From NCBI GenBank assembly GCA_019459145.1, contig JAIBEK010000014.1, positions 112,761 to 176,760 on the forward strand: a stretch of 64,000 nucleotides of DNA, given 5' to 3'. Both the position numbers and the translations under genes were made by a program. This stretch comes from Arenimonas sp. GTDB taxonomy: Bacteria > Pseudomonadota > Alphaproteobacteria > Rhizobiales > Rhizobiaceae. The notes under the pieces are model-generated. The model saw nothing but the letters and a program-made list of their open reading frames with translations, had not been told where the DNA came from and searched no databases. Below, one piece after another: positions 57,729 through 64,000 of the stretch. Numbering within the stretch: the stretch's first letter is position 1; each line of letters begins with the position of its first letter.

Positions 57729-58627
57729 GATGCGTGTTTCCCATAGATCGTGTGATAGTGATCCAGCGCTTCTTCGAGGCGCTTCAGATTGTCCGCCGTG
57801 TATCCGACATAGTCGGCCCCGGGCGCGTCGAGGTAGAGTTCGGAGACCATGCTCCACATGGCCTCACGCAGCAGCGAGGCGCACTGCATGGCGGCCATGG
57901 AGTGGCGCATACCGGGCGATGGCGCGCCGTCGAGATAGGCTTCGAGGAATTCTTCCGACTGTTCCGGCGACAGGCCCGCATTGGAGGTGGCGCCGGCGAG
58001 ATCGAACATCGCGGTGGAAAAACCCGCATATTCGAAGTCGATCAGCCAGAGACGGTCGCCGTCGTCGAGGATGTTGGACGGCAGAAGGTCGTTGTGGCCA
58101 AAGACGATCGGCAGCGGGATCTGCGCCGCCTCCAGCTCCTGCGCCAGCGCCAGGTAGCGGGGCAGTTCCGCCGTCATGCGGCTTCCACCGGCCTCCAGCG
58201 TCCTGGCGTAGTCCCGGATGACGTGGAAGGCCCAGAACATGAAGCCCGGACCGGAGACGTGGCGCGGCATCTCGCTGTGGAAGCGCCGGAGCAGTTGCGC
58301 AATCTCGCGACGCCGGGCGGCCACGCCCTCGGCCGATAAAGTCTTCGCCGTCAGGAACTGCGTGACCATGATACCGGGCGCCGCATACTCGACCCGCGGG
58401 GCAAATCCAGCCGCATGGGCGGCCTGCGCCGTCATCGCTTCGCGATCGCGGGAAACGTGGTGGAACGGATAGTCGACACCGAAGCGAACGACATGGCGAC
58501 CGGCGGCATCCGCAACCACGAAGCTCTCATTGCTCAACCCCCCATGCAGCGGCTCGATGGAGATCGGGCCGTTCCAGCAAGGCAATCCAAGAATGCGATC
58601 GGCTGTCTTTGCGTCCATGTTCGTCAT
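57725..58627 (-). CDS. Choline kinase/APH-like phosphotransferase, second copy
   Basis: A 300-aa kinase-fold protein with the catalytic loop FGHNDLLPSNIL (His178, Asp180, Asn185) and metal-binding Asp197/Glu199 in IDFEYAGFST, followed by FDLAGATSNAGLS. The N-terminal HGGLSNESFVV and RFGVDYPFHHVSRDREA motifs match LicA/choline kinase-like enzymes. Both ends overlap their neighbours by ATGA (with the permease at 58624-58627 and the FAD-GcvT gene at 57725-57728), so it is tightly coupled to them. It presumably phosphorylates the imported alcohol amine. Confidence 0.87.
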   Translation of the reverse strand: MTNMDAKTADRILGLPCWNGPISIEPLHGGLSNESFVVADAAGRHVVRFGVDYPFHHVSRDREAMTAQAAHAAGFAPRVEYAAPGIMVTQFLTAKTLSAEGVAARRREIAQLLRRFHSEMPRHVSGPGFMFWAFHVIRDYARTLEAGGSRMTAELPRYLALAQELEAAQIPLPIVFGHNDLLPSNILDDGDRLWLIDFEYAGFSTAMFDLAGATSNAGLSPEQSEEFLEAYLDGAPSPGMRHSMAAMQCASLLREAMWSMVSELYLDAPGADYVGYTADNLKRLEEALDHYHTIYGKHAS

Positions 58628-60648
58628 GCGGCATGCTCCCGCAGTCGGGCAGCGCCTGCGGAAATCAGGCGGTCGGCAATGATGGCGATGAAGGCAACGG
58701 CAAGGCCCGCGACAAGGCCGCGGCCGGTATCGGCCTTGGTGAGGGCGATATAGACCTCCTGGCCAAGGTCGCGCGTGCCGACCAGCGCGGTGATCACCAG
58801 CATGGAAAGCGCGAACATGATGGTCTGGTTGAGGCCCAGCAGGATTTCCGGCAGAGCCAGCCTCAACTTGATCTTGGTGAGGATCTGCCAGGGGGTGCAG
58901 CCCATCGCGCGGCCCGCCTCGATCACTTTCGGATCGACCCGCTGGAGGCCGAGGGCGGTGTAGCGAATGGCGGGGGCGATCGAATAGGCGACGACGGCGA
59001 TCATCGCGGTGAAGTCCCCGACCCGAAACAGCATGACGGCCGGCATCAGATAGACGAAGGACGGCAGAGTCTGAAGCGTGTCGAGGACCACCTGTAGCCA
59101 AGTCCACAGGCGCTGCCGCTCGGCCGAAAGGATGCCGATCGGGATGCCGACCAGGCTGGCCACGACGACCGAGATGCCGCAGAGATAGACGGTGATCATC
59201 GCCTTTTCCCACTGCCCCGTCACGACGATGAGAGTGGAGAGGATGCCGGTAATCAGCGCCAGCCGAAGGCCGCCGAGCCGGTAGCCGAGCAGCGCCAGAA
59301 CGGCAACGACGCCCGGCCAGGGCAGCTCGCCAAGGAAACGCTTGAAGGGGATCAGCAGGTTGAGCAGCGCGGCATTGCGCACCGCCTCGAGCGTGTCGAA
59401 GAACTGCACGTTGATCCAGCCGACGATGTCGTTCCACAGGCTTCCGGTCGAAAGCATCCATGCGTCCGGGTATGATCTGACCGCCGGCCAGACGAGGCCC
59501 AGCACGAAGGTTACCGCCACTAAGGCAATCGCCGAGGCGAGATAGGGATACCGGGCGACGAGGTTTCCGGACATCGCCGGCTGCGATTGCCCGGCCTTGC
59601 GGGCAAAGGCCTGGCTCAGGCGATCCAGCGCCACGGCGAGCGCCACGATCGCGAAGCCCGCTTCCATGCCGGCGCCGATGTCGAGGCGGCGAAGCGCTGC
59701 GAGCACGTCGAAACCGAGGCCGCCCGCCCCGATCATCGAGGCGATGATGACCATGTTGAGCGAGAGCATGATCACCTGGTTGACGCCGACCATCAGCGCA
59801 TCCGAGGCCGAGGGCACCATGACCTTCCAGGTCATCTGGCGCCTCGTGCAGCCGACCATGTGGCCGAGATCGACGATCTCGGAGGGCACGGCGCGAAGGC
59901 CGAGTATGGTGATGCGCACCATGGGCGGCATGGCATAGATCAGCGTGCCGACGATCGCCGCGGTCGGCCCGAAGCCGAAGAAGAACAGGATCGGCACCAG
60001 ATAGGCGAAGATCGGGATCGTTTGCATCAGGTCGAGCAGGGGCTTCAGCAGGCGCTCCAGCCATGACCAGCGCCAGGCGGCAAGCCCGAGCAGCAGACCG
60101 AAGCCTACCCCGATCGGCGCCGCGACGAGGATCGAGGCCAGCGTCACCATGGCACTCTGCCATTGGCCGAAGACGGCCAGGAAGCCGAAGCAGGCTGCGA
60201 CCAGCAGAGCGAGGCGCACCCCGCCCGCGTAGTAGCCCATTAGGCCGATCACAAGCACCACGCCCAGCCAGGAGACCGGCGGCAGAACCTGGACCGCAGC
60301 GGATCCCTGGCCCTCGAGGAAACCCGTGGCGAGCAGGCTGAGCGTAAGCCGGTACGGCAGGTCGATCAGTTGCGCGACGAAGCGCGTCAGGTCGGTGAAG
60401 CTGAACAGGCCGAAATGCGCCTCGTCGATCAGCCATTTCATCCAGGCGCTGATGTGGCGCGCCGCCGGCAGCTGCCAGGCTTTCGGATAGTCGAACATCC
60501 ACTTGCCGAGCGTAGGCCCGAGCCACCAGGCGACGAGCGTCAGGCCGAGGGCAAGGGCCAGCAAGACCGAGAGCAGGCGGCCCCGGCCTGCGCCGGCGCG
60601 GCCCACGTCTTCGCCAAAAATGCCGGTCGTGCGCTCGGTCGAAGACAT
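58624..60648 (-). CDS. Betaine-type ABC permease with tandem duplicated transmembrane domains
   Basis: A 674-aa protein containing two ProW-like permease units in one chain. Unit 1 (to about residue 345) has LLDLMQTIPIFAYLVPILFF, the loop DLGHMVGCTRRQMTWKVMVP and [13 protein letters not shown]. Unit 2 (about 360-674) has VLDTLQTLPSFVYLMPAVML, EAGRAMGCTPWQILTKIKL and the VGTRDLGQEVYIAL segment. A single polypeptide could thus form the whole channel normally made by a permease dimer. It lies 4 bp after the ATPase gene and overlaps the kinase gene by 4 bp. Confidence 0.9.
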   Translation of the reverse strand: MSSTERTTGIFGEDVGRAGAGRGRLLSVLLALALGLTLVAWWLGPTLGKWMFDYPKAWQLPAARHISAWMKWLIDEAHFGLFSFTDLTRFVAQLIDLPYRLTLSLLATGFLEGQGSAAVQVLPPVSWLGVVLVIGLMGYYAGGVRLALLVAACFGFLAVFGQWQSAMVTLASILVAAPIGVGFGLLLGLAAWRWSWLERLLKPLLDLMQTIPIFAYLVPILFFFGFGPTAAIVGTLIYAMPPMVRITILGLRAVPSEIVDLGHMVGCTRRQMTWKVMVPSASDALMVGVNQVIMLSLNMVIIASMIGAGGLGFDVLAALRRLDIGAGMEAGFAIVALAVALDRLSQAFARKAGQSQPAMSGNLVARYPYLASAIALVAVTFVLGLVWPAVRSYPDAWMLSTGSLWNDIVGWINVQFFDTLEAVRNAALLNLLIPFKRFLGELPWPGVVAVLALLGYRLGGLRLALITGILSTLIVVTGQWEKAMITVYLCGISVVVASLVGIPIGILSAERQRLWTWLQVVLDTLQTLPSFVYLMPAVMLFRVGDFTAMIAVVAYSIAPAIRYTALGLQRVDPKVIEAGRAMGCTPWQILTKIKLRLALPEILLGLNQTIMFALSMLVITALVGTRDLGQEVYIALTKADTGRGLVAGLAVAFIAIIADRLISAGAARLREHAA

Positions 60649-60652
60649 GTCC

Positions 60653-61669
60653 TCACCCCTGCATCATCAGGTTGACGACGTCGTCGCGGTGGACCATGCC
60701 GACCGGATGGCCCTCCCCGTCGACGACCGTGATCGTCTCGCCCGCGGAGGCAAAGAGCGGTGCGATGTCGGCGACGGTGGCACGGGCCGATACCCGCACG
60801 GTCGCGGCCGCACCGGCAGACGGCTTCATGATCGTTGCCACCTTCACCACCTTGGCGCGGGCCACGCTCCGGGTGAATTCGGCGACATAGTCGGTGGCCG
60901 GCTGGAGCACCAGATCCTGCGGCGTGCCACACTGGACGATCGCGCCGTCCTTCATGATCGCGATCCGGTCGGCCAGCCGGATGGCCTCGTCGAAGTCATG
61001 GGTGATGAAGACGATGGTCTTCTTCAGCACCGACTGCAGCCGGAGGAACTCGTCCTGCATCTCGCGGCGGATCAGCGGGTCGAGCGCCGAGAACGGTTCG
61101 TCGAGGAACCAGAGTTCGGGCTCGACGGCGAGCGAACGGGCAATGCCGACACGCTGCTGCTGGCCGCCCGAGAGCTCGCGCGGATAGGCGCCTTCCTTGC
61201 CGGCCAGGCCAACGAGCTCGATCATCCTGCGCGCCCGCTCGTCCCGCGCGCTGCGCTCGATGCCCTGGACTTCGAGGGGAAAGGCGACATTGGCAAGCAC
61301 GGTCAGGTGCGGCAACAGGGCGAAATGCTGGAACACCATGCCCATCTGGTGGCGGCGGATGTCGATCATCCGGCTTTCGCTCGCCGAGAGCAGGTCCTCG
61401 CCATTGAACAGGATTTCGCCCGATGTCGGCTCGATCAGGCGGGAAAGGCAGCGCACCAGCGTCGACTTGCCCGAACCCGATAGCCCCATGATGACGAAGA
61501 TCTCGCCGGTCGCGACATGCAGGTTGACGTCCCGCACCGCGCCGACAAGGCCGGCGGCGGCGAGGTTTTCCATGCTGGGCGATCCGTCGGCGGCACGCAC
61601 GGCTTCGCGCGCGCCGGCACCGAATATCTTCCAGACATTGCGGCAGACGAGTTTGGCTTCTGCAGGCAT
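60653..61669 (-). CDS. Betaine-type ABC transporter ATPase with C-terminal CBS domain
   Basis: A 338-aa ProV-like ATPase. Walker A GLSGSGKST, signature LSGGQQQRVGIARSL and Walker B LWFLDEPFSALDPL are intact. The C-terminus (about residues 270-338) holds one or two short CBS-type units (IKPSAGAAATVRVSARATV-like region and ITVVDGEGHPVGMVHRDDVV), shorter than in the 410-aa homologue at 24935. It follows the binding-protein gene by 91 bp, with a hairpin between. Confidence 0.9.
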   Translation of the reverse strand: MPAEAKLVCRNVWKIFGAGAREAVRAADGSPSMENLAAAGLVGAVRDVNLHVATGEIFVIMGLSGSGKSTLVRCLSRLIEPTSGEILFNGEDLLSASESRMIDIRRHQMGMVFQHFALLPHLTVLANVAFPLEVQGIERSARDERARRMIELVGLAGKEGAYPRELSGGQQQRVGIARSLAVEPELWFLDEPFSALDPLIRREMQDEFLRLQSVLKKTIVFITHDFDEAIRLADRIAIMKDGAIVQCGTPQDLVLQPATDYVAEFTRSVARAKVVKVATIMKPSAGAAATVRVSARATVADIAPLFASAGETITVVDGEGHPVGMVHRDDVVNLMMQG

Positions 61670-61723
61670 GGGTTTTCCCGTCGAAGGCGGAGGCTGGCGA
61701 TCAAGTCACATGGAAAGGCAACC

Positions 61724-61750
61724 CGTCCTCGCCGCACCGCAGCGAGGACG
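61724..61750 (-). terminator. GC-rich hairpin after betaine-type binding-protein gene
   Basis: CGTCCTCGC (61724-61732) pairs perfectly with GCGAGGACG (61742-61750) around a 9-base loop, 11 bases past the stop. No U-tract follows. Confidence 0.6.
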
Positions 61751-61760
61751 ACAAAGCGGC

Positions 61761-62726
61761 CTATTTCTTGATCCATCCAGACCAGCGGGCTTCGTTGGCC
61801 CCGATCCACTCGGCGACCACTTCGTCCACCTTCTTGCCGTCGAGGTCGACCTTGGTGATCATCGCACCCATTTCGTCGTTGTTGAGGGTGAAGGCCTTGA
61901 TTGCGGCATAGGCACCCGGCCACTTGTCCTTCACACCGGACCAACCGACCTTCCAGATCGGACCGAACGGCTTGCCGCAGTCATGCGTGGCATCCGGATT
62001 GAGCCCGGCGGCGGCATCTTCGTAGCATTCCTTGGAATAGGGCGGGAACTCGACCCATTCGCCCTTATACTTAGCAGGCGCCCAATGCGGCGCATAGATC
62101 CACAGGACGATCGGCGCCTGGCGCTGGTAGGCGCTTTCAAGCTCCGCAAAGAGTGCGGCGTCCGTTCCGGCATGGACGACTTCGAAGGGCAGATCAAGCG
62201 CTTCGATCCGTTCCTCGTCGAACCCGCCCCAGGTCACGGGTCCACCGAGATAACGGCCCTTCGGCGCGGTTTCCGCCGTCGAGAAGGCTTCCGCGCAAGC
62301 CCGGTCCTTCAGCGCTTCCCAGTTCGGCAGGCCGGGGCATTTTTCCTTCATGTATTCCGGGAACCACCATTCTTCCTTGGCCAGCATGCCGGTCTCGCCG
62401 ATGTTCTCGACCTTGCCGGTGGCGGTGGCTGCATCCATGGCCTCGCGGCCCGTCGTCTCCCAGATCTCCATGGCGACGTGCAGATCGCCGGATTGGAGCC
62501 CGGCGAACTGGGCGAGGTAGTCGGCCTGGACATATTCGACCGAGTATCCTGCCTTCTTGAGGACTTCCCCCATCAGCTGCGTGGTGATCAGCTGGCCCGT
62601 CCAGTCGTGCAGGGTCAGCTTGATGGGGTCTGTGGATTCCTGTGCGATTGCGGGCGCGGCCAGACCGACACTCGCAAGCAAGAGGCATGTGGCGGCGATT
62701 CTTGGCAGTCGGGTAAGATGGAGCAT
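61761..62726 (-). CDS. Betaine-type ABC transporter substrate-binding protein
   Basis: A 321-aa periplasmic binding protein of the ProX/OpuAC family. The ATG at 62726 follows GGGAGAA. A signal peptide with a hydrophobic core (TCLLLASVGLAAPAIA) ends at AQA/AIA near residue 28. The mature protein begins ESTDPIKLTLHDWTGQL and has tryptophans and tyrosines suited to an aromatic cage (AMEIWETTG, EEWWFPEYM, LWIYAPHWAP). It is the first gene of the operon that continues with ATPase, duplicated permease, kinases and FAD-GcvT enzymes. The ligand is probably a quaternary or methylated amine. Confidence 0.88.
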   Translation of the reverse strand: MLHLTRLPRIAATCLLLASVGLAAPAIAQESTDPIKLTLHDWTGQLITTQLMGEVLKKAGYSVEYVQADYLAQFAGLQSGDLHVAMEIWETTGREAMDAATATGKVENIGETGMLAKEEWWFPEYMKEKCPGLPNWEALKDRACAEAFSTAETAPKGRYLGGPVTWGGFDEERIEALDLPFEVVHAGTDAALFAELESAYQRQAPIVLWIYAPHWAPAKYKGEWVEFPPYSKECYEDAAAGLNPDATHDCGKPFGPIWKVGWSGVKDKWPGAYAAIKAFTLNNDEMGAMITKVDLDGKKVDEVVAEWIGANEARWSGWIKK

Positions 62727-62828
62727 GCGAGTTCTCCCAGTAGAGCCCGTTGAAAATGTTTGGAACTGGCTGGGCACCGGGTCGTCGTTCCCCGTACTTT
62801 TCGTATCTCGTGACGACGGTGCGCACGA

Positions 62829-62857
62829 CAATCTCATGTCAGCATCCGTCGGATGTC
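62829..62857 (-). promoter_or_regulatory. Candidate promoter of betaine-type operon
   Basis: On the minus strand, TTGACA (62852-62857) is separated by 17 bases from TGAGAT (62829-62834). The -35 is a perfect consensus and the -10 is weak, as is common for activated promoters. It lies about 100 bases before the binding-protein start and directly next to decamer repeats. Confidence 0.5.
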
Positions 62858-62860
62858 AAT

Positions 62861-62890
62861 GTTGTTTTGTGGTATTTTGTGCTTTTATGC
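62861..62890. promoter_or_regulatory. Candidate DeoR-family operator: helically phased decamer repeats
   Basis: TGTTTTGTGG (62861-62870) and TATTTTGTGC (62871-62880) are direct repeats with an exact 10-base period, followed by the weaker TTTTATGCCC (62881-62890). DeoR-family proteins typically bind such decamer repeats. The block lies immediately upstream of the -35 box of the betaine-type operon and in the deoR-type gene leader. Confidence 0.55.
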
Positions 62891-62963
62891 CCGAATGTGC
62901 CGCGATTGCCGGATCGACCGGCCTCCGCTATCCGCTTTTGCCATCATCCCCAGGGGCTGAACC

Positions 62964-63719
62964 ATGACGCCATCGAGACGACACCGAGACATCTTCCGGC
63001 TGCTGCAGCGCGACGGGACGATCTCGGTCGCCGAACTGGCAGCTAAGCTCGGCGTTTCGCTGGAAACCGTGCGCCGCGACCTGAAGCCGCTGGCCGGCAA
63101 TGGCTCCGTCATCAAGATGCACGGTGCGGTCGGGCTTCCGTCGGTGGCCGGAGAGGCGCCCTTCGAAAAGCGCATGCGCGAAAACAGCGATGCCAAGAGG
63201 GCAATTGCCGAGGCGGTCGCCGCGACCATCCGCGACGGCGATTCCATCATGATGGACACCGGCACGACGACGAGCTTTCTCGCCCGCGCGCTTCTCTCCC
63301 GCCGCCGGCTCACCGTGGTCACCAATTCCTCCGACATTGCCCGCACACTTGCGACCGTCAATGACAACAGGGTCTACATGGCGGGCGGCGAACTGCGCAG
63401 CGACAATGGCGCGGCGTTCGGAACCACGGCGATCGAATTTGCCGGTCGCTTCTCCGTGACGCACGCGATCATCTCGGCCGGCGCCGTCAACAGCCGCGGC
63501 ATCATGGACTATGATCTGGAGGAAGCCGAGTTCGCCCGCATGGTGCTCAGCCGCGGCAAGCGGGCCATCGTCATCACCGATTCCTCGAAATTCGGCCGCG
63601 AGGGACTGGTGTTGGTCAGCGGCTTTGGCGCCGTCACCGAAATCGCCACCGACAAGCCGCCGCCAAGAGACATCGCCGACGCCCTCGACGCCGCCGGCAT
63701 CGACCTGCTGCTCGCATGA
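62964..63719 (+). CDS. DeoR/GlpR-family transcriptional regulator
   Basis: A 251-aa regulator. The N-terminal winged helix-turn-helix (HRDIFRLLQRDGTISVAELA, then KLGVSLETVRRDLKPLAGNG) is followed by a DeoR C-terminal sensor domain with DTGTTTSFLARAL, VTNSSDIARTL, SAGAVNSRGIMDYDLEEAE and ITDSSKFGREG. That domain usually binds phosphorylated sugars or related phosphates. The kinases in the divergent operon could generate a phosphorylated effector, which would make a neat regulatory loop (inference). The ATG at 62964 has AGGGGC upstream. Confidence 0.88.
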   Translation: MTPSRRHRDIFRLLQRDGTISVAELAAKLGVSLETVRRDLKPLAGNGSVIKMHGAVGLPSVAGEAPFEKRMRENSDAKRAIAEAVAATIRDGDSIMMDTGTTTSFLARALLSRRRLTVVTNSSDIARTLATVNDNRVYMAGGELRSDNGAAFGTTAIEFAGRFSVTHAIISAGAVNSRGIMDYDLEEAEFARMVLSRGKRAIVITDSSKFGREGLVLVSGFGAVTEIATDKPPPRDIADALDAAGIDLLLA

Positions 63720-63895
63720 CAAGGGCCGCATCGGGTCCGGGCTTTTGCCCGACACCGTCAGCAGACAGGAAAATCAGGCATCCCGTTGCGGCGGACGAAG
63801 GTCGCCAAGACCGGTTGCCATGCGCAGGACCGGCAAAAGGGCCGTCGCCGGATCAGGATCGCTCTCCGCAATGTCGCGGCGGGGTCGCCTGGAAC
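63720..63895. other. Noncoding gap after DeoR-type gene
   Basis: About 175 bp with no gene. A weak stem CGGGC (63738-63742) with GCCCG (63747-63751) around TTTT lies 19 bases past the DeoR stop and may help end its transcript. Nothing else is recognised. Confidence 0.35.
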
Positions 63896-63922
63896 GCAAA
63901 AAGCCTCCCTTGTGGGAGGCTT
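63896..63922 (-). terminator. Intrinsic terminator of tRNA-fMet
   Basis: AAGCCTCCC (63901-63909) pairs perfectly with GGGAGGCTT (63914-63922) around TTGT. On the minus strand the stem is followed by a run of T residues (TTTTTGC). It lies about 25 bases beyond the tRNA 3' end, as expected for a rho-independent terminator. Confidence 0.8.
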
Positions 63923-63946
63923 GTAGGGGTTTTCGGGTTTTAGATT

Positions 63947-64000
63947 TGGTTGCGGGGGCAGGATTTGAACCTGCGGCCTTCAGGTTATGAGCCTGACGAG
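63947..64000 (-). tRNA. Initiator tRNA-Met (CAT), 5' part cut by window edge
   Basis: The minus strand ends in CCCCGCAACCA with the encoded CCA at 63947-63949. The T arm contains GGTTCAAATCC, and the anticodon CAT is at 63987-63989 within the loop CTCATAA. The anticodon stem next to the loop is AGG/CCT. The acceptor 3' strand and the CTCGTCAGG segment match bacterial initiator rather than elongator tRNA-Met. The D arm and 5' acceptor strand are missing, so the unpaired first base typical of initiators cannot be checked. Confidence 0.85.

Noticed and set aside
55215..57746. Long plus-strand open frame antisense to the second FAD-GcvT gene
   Set aside because: Same shadow effect; no ribosome site and no recognisable domain.
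58628..60526. Extension of the second kinase frame through the permease gene
   Set aside because: Out-of-frame reading of a membrane protein; the kinase starts at 58627 with an ATGA overlap.
63947..64000. Elongator tRNA-Met or tRNA-Ile(CAT)
   Set aside because: The CCCCGCAACCA acceptor strand and CTCGTCAGG arm fit the initiator tRNA better.

Overview
The window is a GC-rich chromosomal or megaplasmid segment of an alphaproteobacterium, most probably a rhizobial (Hyphomicrobiales/Rhizobiaceae-type) heterotroph. The evidence is the dense set of ABC uptake operons for amino acids, betaines, peptides and polyamine-like compounds, the Pseudomonas/rhizobium-type bkd operon with its Lrp-type regulator, and an initiator tRNA whose anticodon stem carries an A:U/G:C/G:C triple. 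No insertion sequence, prophage, CRISPR array or rRNA was seen. Start choices rest on Shine-Dalgarno sequences and overlaps read by eye.

Region 1 (1-22.6 kb) is branched-chain acid and amino-acid catabolism. A long minus-strand operon (13897 down to the left edge) runs acyl-CoA ligase, livG, livH, livM, livJ, livF, PaaK-like ligase, thiolase, isobutyryl-CoA-type dehydrogenase, SDR dehydrogenase, isovaleryl-CoA dehydrogenase and methylcrotonyl-CoA carboxylase beta subunit. It therefore imports, activates and beta-oxidises one group of substrates. A divergent hybrid histidine kinase/OmpR-type regulator pair (14.1-16.7 kb) sits at its promoter. Next comes the branched-chain 2-oxoacid dehydrogenase operon (bkdA1-A2-B-lpd) with divergent bkdR.

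Region 2 (22.7-26.2 kb) is a glycine-betaine-type ABC importer ending in a small XRE regulator. Region 3 (26.7-33.3 kb) is an acetate-family sodium symporter operon (DUF4212 small subunit, symporter, cNMP/CBS/DUF294 protein, small membrane protein, and a membrane PAS sensor fused to a DnaQ-type exonuclease). Region 4 (33.5-36.9 kb) is a solitary single-chain type IIG restriction-modification enzyme with an AT-richer patch in its specificity region.

Region 5 (37.1-44.3 kb) is a dipeptide-family ABC importer that includes a metallophosphoesterase, with a divergent GntR/UTRA (PhnF-like) regulator. Region 6 (44.4-51.9 kb) is a glutamine-synthetase-like ligase, a polyamine-type ABC importer and an iron alcohol dehydrogenase, with a divergent LuxR-type regulator. 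Region 7 (51.9-63.7 kb) is an operon of a betaine-type binding protein, ATPase and tandem-duplicated permease, followed by kinase, FAD-GcvT enzyme, FAD-GcvT enzyme, kinase, with a divergent DeoR regulator. This last unit is the best candidate for an undescribed pathway. A partial tRNA-fMet with its terminator closes the window.

Perfect GC-rich hairpins without clear U-tracts lie directly after all five substrate-binding-protein genes, and a similar one follows the symporter gene.
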